Position numbers and translations under genes: made by a program. From an uncultured Vampirovibrio sp. (lineage in GTDB: Bacteria; Cyanobacteriota; Vampirovibrionia; Gastranaerophilales; Gastranaerophilaceae), in NCBI GenBank assembly GCA_910578465.1, contig CAJTPW010000003.1, positions 103,139 to 167,138 of the forward strand: DNA of 64,000 nucleotides, given 5' to 3'. The notes below the pieces were generated by a model. The model was given only the letters and a program-made list of their open reading frames with translations, was not told the DNA's origin and searched no databases. Numbering within the stretch: the stretch's first letter is position 1; the number at the start of each line of letters is the position of its first letter. This document shows, piece after piece, positions 42,392-48,824 of this stretch.

Positions 42392-43357
42392 ATGACAAAC
42401 ATTACTCCAAATCCGAATTTACAGACGTTTAACCAGCTATACGGCACGGGATATCAGCCTTCAAATATGGCTTCCTTATCAGCGCCTTTAAATGCAGCGC
42501 CAAGTGCTCCTGCGCCGAATTTAAATACAAATAATCAGCTTGAAAAAACTCCAAAAAGCGATACCATAACGATTGCGGGCAAAACAATAAAGAAGAAAAC
42601 CGCAATAATGGCTGGGCTTGGAACACTTGCAGCGGCAGCAGCAGTTGGTGCAGCGATAGTTTTCGGTGCAAGAAAAGGAAAAGTTCCTGCTGAAGTGAAA
42701 GCCGCAACGGAAGCAGCAGAAGCTATGACCCAAAAAGCTAATGAACTTGTCGAAACCGTTCAAAAGAAAATCGATTCTGTTGTTGAATTGTTCAAAAACG
42801 GCGGAAAAGACGCAGACGGCAAAATTGTTGCAACAATCAGCGATAGTGCGGATGATGTTTCAGAAAAGATTATGGAAGAATTTGCCGAAGATGGCTCAAC
42901 GGTTTTAAGAAGAAGTATATTTAAAAACGATGTTCCTGCTTTAATAGAAGAATTTACTGAAGACGGAAAGGGCAATGTTATTTTCTTATCATACGGCAAA
43001 CCATATGAATATCATGAAGGCATTGAAGGCCTTCCGGACGGAAGCAGAAAAATTGCAAAGCTACTTTTATTTACTGACGGCAAACCCATAGAATATAATG
43101 AAGGCTTTGAAGGGTTTTCAAGCGGAACCAAAAAAATGGCAAAAGAACTTTTAATTCATGACGGCAAACCATATGAATATCATGAAGGCCTTGAAGAGTT
43201 TTCAAGCGGAACTATCAAAATGGGAAAGATACTTTTCTTACCAGACGGCAAACCTGATGAATATCATGAAGGTATTAAACTTTTTTCAGATGGAAGCGAA
43301 AAAATTGCAAAGATACTTTCCTTTAAAGACGGTAAATGGGTTGAAGCTGCAGAATAG
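42392..43357 (+). CDS. Membrane-anchored GKPxEYxEG-repeat protein
   Basis: 321 residues with GAGG before the ATG. A Pro/Asn/Ala-rich start leads to TPKSDTITIAGKTIKKKTAI, then a membrane helix (MAGLGTLAAAAAVGAAIVFG), a helical stalk and four exact-length 28-residue repeats built on GKPYEYHEGIEGLPDGSRKI. A shorter fifth copy (GKWVEAAE) ends it. The anchor block matches the gene at 28136. An intrinsic terminator follows. No family recognised; beta-hairpin repeats of this type often bind surfaces, but no function is shown. Confidence 0.7.
   Translation: MTNITPNPNLQTFNQLYGTGYQPSNMASLSAPLNAAPSAPAPNLNTNNQLEKTPKSDTITIAGKTIKKKTAIMAGLGTLAAAAAVGAAIVFGARKGKVPAEVKAATEAAEAMTQKANELVETVQKKIDSVVELFKNGGKDADGKIVATISDSADDVSEKIMEEFAEDGSTVLRRSIFKNDVPALIEEFTEDGKGNVIFLSYGKPYEYHEGIEGLPDGSRKIAKLLLFTDGKPIEYNEGFEGFSSGTKKMAKELLIHDGKPYEYHEGLEEFSSGTIKMGKILFLPDGKPDEYHEGIKLFSDGSEKIAKILSFKDGKWVEAAE
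42995..43330 (+). repeat. Four tandem 84-bp coding repeats
   Basis: Four copies of 84 bases (28 codons) run from GGC at 42995 to 43330. The segment GGCAAACCATATGAATATC occurs unchanged in two copies, so duplication at the DNA level is recent or kept homogeneous. They encode the GKPxEYxEG units of the 42392 protein. Confidence 0.8.
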
Positions 43358-43375
43358 TTTTTAAAGTGTAATATA

Positions 43376-43411
43376 AAACACCCTCTCTTAACTTTAGGGA
43401 GGGTGTTTTTG
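43376..43411 (+). terminator. Rho-independent terminator of the repeat-protein gene
   Basis: AACACCCTC (about 43377-43385) pairs with GAGGGTGTT (43399-43407), followed by TTTT. The inside CTTAACTTTAG forms the loop. Confidence 0.85.
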
Positions 43412-43452
43412 TGTGGAATACTTGTGCGCTGCGGTTTTTCAGCCCCGCGGGA

Positions 43453-43728
43453 TTATTCCATTTCAATGTCTAATACGCAGCATTTGAACGTAAATGCTTT
43501 AATATGATGAGAGGGAATATTAAGCCATCTGAATTGATGAACTTTTTTAATTCCGTCATGCATGCATTCTGCAGTAGCATCCTGTAAAGTGATTACTTCG
43601 TCCATACATTTTTCTTCTTTGCAATCAATAAGGGTGCCTGTGATTTTCTTATGTCCTACCCAAAGCACTAAAACATCAGATTCAACAGTTTTTGCAATTT
43701 TATAAATCGCATCATAAGTTTTACACAT
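43453..43728 (-). CDS. Small hypothetical protein, possible SH3/Sm-like barrel
   Basis: 91 residues with AAAGGAGAA before the ATG. VLVLWVGHKKITGTLIDCKE and VHQFRWLNIPSHHIKAFTF alternate beta strands, reminiscent of Sm or SH3-like barrels, but I recognise no family. Five or six cysteines are spread through it (CKTYD, DCKEEKCMDE, ECMHD, FKCCVLD), which may bind metal. Lies alone between the repeat protein and uvrA. Confidence 0.55.
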   Translation of the reverse strand: MCKTYDAIYKIAKTVESDVLVLWVGHKKITGTLIDCKEEKCMDEVITLQDATAECMHDGIKKVHQFRWLNIPSHHIKAFTFKCCVLDIEME

Positions 43729-43827
43729 AAAATTCTCCTTTCAAATATAGAACGAGAATATCCCGCGCAATAAGAAAAAATATCCCACAGGAGGCGGCAT
43801 TACATAACTATGTTTAAAAAATTTAAT

Positions 43828-46683
43828 TTACCCCTTTTCAATATAAGGTTTTAGGAATTTTGCCGTGTATGAGTTTTTGTCCTTAATTATCTGCTTCGGT
43901 GTGCCCTTTGCGATGACTTCTCCGCCGCCGATACCGCCTTCGGGGCCAAGGTCTATAATGTAATCGGCGCATTTAATAATGTCTAAATTGTGCTCGATAA
44001 TTAAAACTGTGTTGCCGCTGTCAGCGAGCTGGTGCAATATTTTTACAAGTTTATCCACATCAAACCAGTGAAGCCCCGTCGACGGTTCATCCATCAGATA
44101 AAGCGTTTTTCCTGTTGCGCGCTTGTTCAGTTCAAGCGCAAGCTTTACCCTTTGTGCTTCGCCGCCTGAAAGGGTTGTGGCGCTTTGCCCGAGCTTTATA
44201 TATTCAAGGCCGACATCGTAAAGCGTTTGCAGCCTTGTTGCAATTCTCGGTACGTTTTTGAAGAATTCAAGCGCTTCTTCAACGGTCATCTCTAAAACAT
44301 CCGATATGCTCTTGCCTTTGTATTTAACCTCTAATGTTTCCTGATTATACCTTTTTCCTTTGCAGACATCGCATTTAACATAAACATCGGAAAGGAAATT
44401 CATCTCAATCTTTAAAACGCCGTCGCCCTTACATTTTTCGCACCTTCCGCCCTTAACGTTAAAGGAGAACCTGCCCTGTTTATAGCCTCGAACCTTTGCT
44501 TCGTTTGTCTGTGCAAAGAGGTCTCTGATATGTGTAAAAACGTCCGTATACGTTGCAGGGTTTGACCTTGGGGTGCGCCCAATCGGGGATTGGTCCACAA
44601 GGACAATCTTATCGATGTTTTCAAAGCCTTTAATTGTATCCACGCCTTTTGGTTTTGGGCGGTTGCCCCTTAATTTGTGCAGGGCAAATTCATAGATAAT
44701 ATCATTTACAAGGGTTGATTTTCCACTGCCTGAAACACCCGTTACGGCGACAATTTTACCTAAAGGTATATTTACATCAATATTTTTCAAATTGTTTAAT
44801 GAGGCGCCTTTAACCTCCAGAAAATTCCCGTTTCCAAGGCGTGTTTTTTTGGGTACGGGAATATTCAATTTTCCCTTTAAATATTGCCCCGTGATTGAAT
44901 CTTCGGCGGCTTCAATGTCTTTAATGCAGCCTTGTGCGATAATATGTCCGCCGTGGACCCCTGCTTTCGGGCCAATGTCTACAATATGGTCAGCAGAGCG
45001 GATTGTGTCTTCATCGTGTTCCACCACAATAAGTGTGTTTCCGAGGTTTCGAAGCTTTGTCAAAGTCTTAATTAACATCTCGTTATCCCGCTGATGCAGG
45101 CCGATTGAGGGTTCGTCCAGAACGTATAAAACCCCCGAAAGCCCCGAACCGATTTGAGTTGCAAGACGAATTCTCTGCGCTTCGCCGCCTGAAAGTGTTC
45201 CTGCGCTTCTTGCAAGGGTTAAATAATTCAAACCCACGTCCAAAAGGAATTTTAAACGTGCGCGGATTTCATCTAAAATCTGTCTTGCAATAGCCATTTT
45301 GTAGTCATCAAGACTTAAGTATAAATCTTCAATAAATTCATAAGCCTTATCAATTGAAAGGCAGCAAAAATCATAGATATTTTTGTCGTTAATTTTGACG
45401 CTCAAAATAAACGGGTTTAACCTTGCGCCTTTGCAGGCATTGCAGGGAATTTCCGTCATATACTTTTGAATTTCGGCACGGATAATGTCGCTGTCTGATT
45501 GTTCATATTTTTTCATCATATATGGGATAACACCCATATACGGCTGATAATGCGTTCTCATATGCTTTGTTCCAAAATCGCAATAACGCATTTTTATTGT
45601 TTCCATATCATTCCCGTATAAAATTATGCCTTTTTGTGCGGGCGATAAGGATTTGAAAGGTCTTTCGGGGTCAATTCCGTAATGTTCGCAAACAGAAAGC
45701 AAAACATCCGTGTAATACTGATTAGAAGTCTTTGCCCAGGGGTAAATTGCTCCGCCTTTCAAACTTTTTTCAGGGTCAGGAACAACAAGCGCATCCGATA
45801 CTTCATAATGTGCCCCAAGGCCGTTACAAACTTTGCAGGCGCCGTAAGGATTATTAAAGCTGAAAACGCGGGGGGTTATTTCTTCAAAATTCAGGTTGCA
45901 TTTAGGACAGCTGAGTTTTTCGGAGAATATTTTTTCATAAGGCTCAATCCCTTTGTCTTTATTTCCGAGCACATCCAGTGCCATAAGTCCGTTTGCTCTC
46001 TGGAGCGCCGTCTGCACGCTGTCAAAAAGGCGACTTCTTATTCCTTCTTTTATCACAATTCTGTCGATTACAACGTCAATATTGTGTTTTAGCGTTTTTG
46101 AAAGGTTGATTTCATCTTCATCCAGATTATAAATTTCCCTGTCAATCTTAAGGCGGATGAAGCCTTCCTGCTTAAGCTCAGATATTACGTTTTGAAATTC
46201 TCCCTTTTTGCCGCGCACAATCGGGGCTATAATCTGGATTTTGGTGCCCTCGGGTAGCTCTAAAATTTTTGCAACGATTTCATCCACAGTCTGCGGGACA
46301 ATCGGAGCGCCGCATTCGGGGCAATAAGGAGTGCCCGCGCGGGCATATAAAAGCCTTAGGTAATCATAAATTTCAGTGATTGTACCCACGGTTGAACGAG
46401 GGTTGTTTGTTGTTGATTTCTGGTCGATTGAAATTGCAGGCGAAAGCCCGTCTATACTTTCCACATCGGGCTTATCCATCTGTCCCAGAAACTGCCTTGC
46501 GTAAGTTGAGAGGCTTTCAACATACCTTCTTTGCCCCTCTGCAAAGATTGTATCAAAGGCAAGAGAGCTCTTTCCGCTTCCTGAAACGCCCGTAAAGACG
46601 ATAAGCTCGTTTTTCGGGAGTTCTAAAGATACGTTTTTTAAATTATGCTCTTTTGCGTTTCTGATTACTATTTTTTCGTTCAT
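43828..46683 (-). CDS. uvrA: UvrABC excinuclease subunit A
   Basis: 951 residues, typical size. It dimerises to find bulky DNA lesions and load UvrB. Two ABC modules are complete: GVSGSGKSSLAFDTIFAEGQ with signature SGGEAQRIRLATQ, then GVSGSGKSTLVNDI with SGGEAQRVKLALEL. Zinc modules are seen at CPECGAPI and CEKCKGDG...CDVCKGKR. The family YVESLSTYARQFL follows the first Walker A. The Shine-Dalgarno is weak (AAGCAGCAAT). uvrB is not nearby. Confidence 0.97.
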   Translation of the reverse strand: MNEKIVIRNAKEHNLKNVSLELPKNELIVFTGVSGSGKSSLAFDTIFAEGQRRYVESLSTYARQFLGQMDKPDVESIDGLSPAISIDQKSTTNNPRSTVGTITEIYDYLRLLYARAGTPYCPECGAPIVPQTVDEIVAKILELPEGTKIQIIAPIVRGKKGEFQNVISELKQEGFIRLKIDREIYNLDEDEINLSKTLKHNIDVVIDRIVIKEGIRSRLFDSVQTALQRANGLMALDVLGNKDKGIEPYEKIFSEKLSCPKCNLNFEEITPRVFSFNNPYGACKVCNGLGAHYEVSDALVVPDPEKSLKGGAIYPWAKTSNQYYTDVLLSVCEHYGIDPERPFKSLSPAQKGIILYGNDMETIKMRYCDFGTKHMRTHYQPYMGVIPYMMKKYEQSDSDIIRAEIQKYMTEIPCNACKGARLNPFILSVKINDKNIYDFCCLSIDKAYEFIEDLYLSLDDYKMAIARQILDEIRARLKFLLDVGLNYLTLARSAGTLSGGEAQRIRLATQIGSGLSGVLYVLDEPSIGLHQRDNEMLIKTLTKLRNLGNTLIVVEHDEDTIRSADHIVDIGPKAGVHGGHIIAQGCIKDIEAAEDSITGQYLKGKLNIPVPKKTRLGNGNFLEVKGASLNNLKNIDVNIPLGKIVAVTGVSGSGKSTLVNDIIYEFALHKLRGNRPKPKGVDTIKGFENIDKIVLVDQSPIGRTPRSNPATYTDVFTHIRDLFAQTNEAKVRGYKQGRFSFNVKGGRCEKCKGDGVLKIEMNFLSDVYVKCDVCKGKRYNQETLEVKYKGKSISDVLEMTVEEALEFFKNVPRIATRLQTLYDVGLEYIKLGQSATTLSGGEAQRVKLALELNKRATGKTLYLMDEPSTGLHWFDVDKLVKILHQLADSGNTVLIIEHNLDIIKCADYIIDLGPEGGIGGGEVIAKGTPKQIIKDKNSYTAKFLKPYIEKG

Positions 46684-46779
46684 ATTGCTGCTTTAAACCA
46701 CTCGAATTCTAAACTTTATTTACCCTAAACATTATCCTACAAAAAATTTTATTGACAAAAATAACGACATATTGCGATT

Positions 46780-46808
46780 TTGTCATTACCTGTTTATTAT
46801 TCTATAAT
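46780..46808 (+). promoter_or_regulatory. Near-consensus promoter in an inverted repeat
   Basis: TTGTCA (46780-46785), 17-base spacer, TATAAT (46803-46808). The -35 box lies in the right arm of TGACAAAA (46753-46760) / TTTTGTCA (46778-46785), a perfect inverted repeat that could bind a repressor. The transcript should start near 46815 and carries the small peptide at 46894. Confidence 0.65.
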
Positions 46809-46893
46809 GAAACTTAAAGGGTAAGCTGACCTGTTTAACCCTCCTCCTGCACAGACTTGTTATGTAGAAAATACAGGTAAAGGAGGTGATGGA

Positions 46894-46971
46894 ATGAATT
46901 TCAGTGTAACTGAAAAAGCGCTAAGACTTATCTTTTGGATAATCATAGCGCTTATCATTCTTGCTAAATAG
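46894..46971 (+). CDS. 25-residue hydrophobic peptide, type I toxin-like
   Basis: MNFSVTEKALRLIFWIIIAL plus IILAK: a short charged start and one membrane-spanning stretch. The ribosome-binding site TAAAGGAGGTGATGG is a near-complete match to the 16S tail. Upstream, CCTCC (46840-46844) and CCTG (46846-46849) can pair with CAGG (46874-46877) and GGAGG (46882-46886), hiding that site. A stable hairpin follows at 46981. This layout fits type I toxins (small membrane peptides with sequestered sites), though a simple small membrane protein is possible. Confidence 0.6.
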   Translation: MNFSVTEKALRLIFWIIIALIILAK

Positions 46972-46980
46972 GGAAGTTAT

Positions 46981-47019
46981 GAAAGATCTCGAGAACTGCA
47001 ATCTTCTTGAGATCTTTTC
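46981..47019 (+). other. Stable hairpin ending the peptide transcript
   Basis: GAAAGATCTC (46981-46990) pairs with GAGATCTTTT (47009-47018), and GGGAA (46971-46975) can extend it with TTCCC. A run of T is lacking (CCCTATATC follows), so it is a stem-loop that may stabilise or end the transcript rather than a textbook terminator. Confidence 0.45.
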
Positions 47020-47061
47020 CCTATATCATAATTATAACCTATTTACTTTATAATTCAATAT

Positions 47062-47112
47062 ACTAAAAGAAAAAGGTACATCTCAGGCGCGAGGCCCTCA
47101 ACATACCCTTTT
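47062..47112 (-). terminator. Minus-strand terminator downstream of the toxin-like gene
   Basis: On the minus strand, AAAAGG(G)TA pairs imperfectly with TACCTTTT around a GC-rich loop, followed by TTTTTCTTTT. It faces the opposite way from the peptide gene and would end a minus-strand transcript starting near 47186. Confidence 0.4.
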
Positions 47113-47186
47113 AGGATAAAATCTATATCATAATGGAGGAAGGAGTGGAAAAGAGAAGAACTAACCAATTATTAAATTCCACACTC
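47062..47186 (-). ncRNA. Candidate minus-strand small RNA beside the toxin-like gene
   Basis: A weak minus-strand promoter (TTGTTA at 47223-47218 and a TTATAT-type -10 near 47199-47194) and the terminator above would give a transcript of about 125 bases. It contains CCACTCCTTCCTCC, complementary to many Shine-Dalgarno stretches, including parts of the peptide's own. GAGTG/CACTC and GGAA/TTCC arms form a hairpin at its start. It may act as an antitoxin RNA, but this is inference from position and sequence alone. Confidence 0.25.
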
Positions 47187-47332
47187 AAATGATATATAAC
47201 GTATATACTTTTGATATTAACAAAATGTTACAAGAAAATTATCCGAAAATTTAAAACAAAAGGATGACAAAAATAATTATTCAGCAGGTTTTAATATACT
47301 ACACGCATATCTTAAAGAGGAAAATACAACAA

Positions 47333-47827
47333 ATGAAAATCAATCCGATCAGTTTTAATAACACTTATAAAGCACAAAATTTTAAAGGAATAATCTCCCG
47401 TGTGTCCGACGAAAAAGTTGTTGATGAAATGACGGGCGGAAATAAAGAAATTTTGGATAAATTAACCGATACAAAAGGCATAGATATTTATATATTCGAC
47501 TGGGCATACAATGAAAAGGACGAGAAAGTCCCTGCATATGCCTGGATTTTGCACGAAAAGGACAATCCGAACAAAAACAGCGGGCTTGTCGGTGTCAGGC
47601 GCGAACAAACACCCGAAGGCATGAAAGATGCGAAAGAAAGACTTGAAAAGGCTATAGTTTGGGCAAATGCGCCTGCTAATATGTTTGCAAACGCAGCAAT
47701 AGGCGAGCTTGGCAAAGATGAAGCGCAAAAAGCTTATGTGAAACATTTACAGGAAGATATGTCAAGAGCCTACTTTGCAAACGAGGCAAAGGTTTGGAAG
47801 CAGCAGCTCGATATTATTGTAAGCTAA
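47333..47827 (+). CDS. Hypothetical protein with N-terminal N-F-K-G motif
   Basis: 164 residues from the ATG at 47333 (AAAGAGGA upstream); a longer reading from 47264 lacks a site. It begins MKINPISFNNTYKAQNFKGI, with the F-x-G motif used by other small proteins here. The rest is soluble and acidic (DKLTDTKGIDIYIFDWAYNE, later AIVWANAPANMFANAAIGEL). No transmembrane segment or signal peptide is seen. No family recognised. It lies alone, convergent with aroE. Confidence 0.65.
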   Translation: MKINPISFNNTYKAQNFKGIISRVSDEKVVDEMTGGNKEILDKLTDTKGIDIYIFDWAYNEKDEKVPAYAWILHEKDNPNKNSGLVGVRREQTPEGMKDAKERLEKAIVWANAPANMFANAAIGELGKDEAQKAYVKHLQEDMSRAYFANEAKVWKQQLDIIVS

Positions 47828-47896
47828 GGCTTATGCAGGTTTTATGATAACGGAAATGCTTGCAAAAATGCCTGAAAAGAATGCTTTTTGGCGGTT

Positions 47897-48775
47897 TTAG
47901 CCGTCCAGAAGTCTTTCAAGTGCGGCTATTTTCATTTTGTCCGTGTCAGGTTCAATTCCTGTCCAGATTTCAAAGGCTCTTGCGCCCTGATGTACAAGCA
48001 TATCAAGACCGCCAATCGTGCGTCTTTCTGCTTTTATGGCCTGTTTTATAAGCTCCGTCTTTGTCGGGTTATAGACAATATCATATATAATGCCGTCTTT
48101 TGGCATTGTTTGGATTAATTCTACGGTAAAAGGCGAAATTCCTGCATGAAACCCTCTCATACCAAGAGGAGTTGTGTTTGTAACGATTGAAAATTCATCC
48201 AGACTTTGCAAAAACTCATTTTGAACAAGGTTTATCTTCATATCGGGAAATTTGCTTCTGAAAGTTTCGGCTGTTTGATGGGAATCTATAATATTTCTTG
48301 TAAAGAGTGTAATTTCAGATACCCCTAGGCTTTTGAGCCCGACGATTACAGCTCTTGCTGCTCCGCCCGTGCCTAAAATTGCTGCTTTTTTACCCTTTAA
48401 ATCCACATTTTCGGGAAATGCTTTTACATAGCCGTAAACATCCGTATTAAAGCCTTCAAGAGTTTTATCCTCTAATATTTTTATCGTGTTAACGCTTCCT
48501 GCAAGGTTTGCATACTCGTCCACCTTTGATAAAAACAGTGAAACAGGCACTTTGTGAGGAATTGTTACGTTAAAACCGTTAAAATTATCTCTTTTTAGCA
48601 TTTTAATTCTGTCAACAAGATCTTCCGCTTTGGTTTCAAGCGTTTGATATTCCCCATTTAACCCTAAAGATTTAAGAGCAGCCTCGTGCATAACGGAGCT
48701 CAAGGAATGACCCAAAGGAAAGCCTATAATTCCGAATTTATAATAGTTTTCGTTTGTATTGTCCGCTTTATTCAT
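47897..48775 (-). CDS. aroE: Shikimate dehydrogenase
   Basis: 292 residues. It reduces 3-dehydroshikimate with NADPH in the aromatic pathway. Motifs: IIGFPLGHSLSSVMHEAAL and GFNVTIPHKVPV (substrate Lys), NTDVYGYVKAF, the nucleotide fold AILGTGGAARAVIVGLKSL and TTPLGMRG. QGARAFEIWTG is the closing conserved stretch. The gene ends opposite the 47333 gene and starts 49 bases before topA ends (convergent to neither). Its 5' end is just after topA, so the two may share a transcript. Confidence 0.95.
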   Translation of the reverse strand: MNKADNTNENYYKFGIIGFPLGHSLSSVMHEAALKSLGLNGEYQTLETKAEDLVDRIKMLKRDNFNGFNVTIPHKVPVSLFLSKVDEYANLAGSVNTIKILEDKTLEGFNTDVYGYVKAFPENVDLKGKKAAILGTGGAARAVIVGLKSLGVSEITLFTRNIIDSHQTAETFRSKFPDMKINLVQNEFLQSLDEFSIVTNTTPLGMRGFHAGISPFTVELIQTMPKDGIIYDIVYNPTKTELIKQAIKAERRTIGGLDMLVHQGARAFEIWTGIEPDTDKMKIAALERLLDG

Positions 48776-48824
48776 TTCAGGTCTTTTTCTCCACTTTTAC
48801 TTTCTGTTCCACCGCTTTATCTTT

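Noticed and set aside
42995..43330. CRISPR-like or repeat array at the DNA level
   Set aside because: The repeats are in frame, 84 bases each without spacers, and code for the 28-residue protein units.
47133..47192. 19-codon frame ATGGAGGAAGGAGTGG... downstream of the toxin-like locus
   Set aside because: No separate ribosome-binding site in front of the ATG, too short to assess; the GGAGGAAGGAG there may instead be a pairing target.
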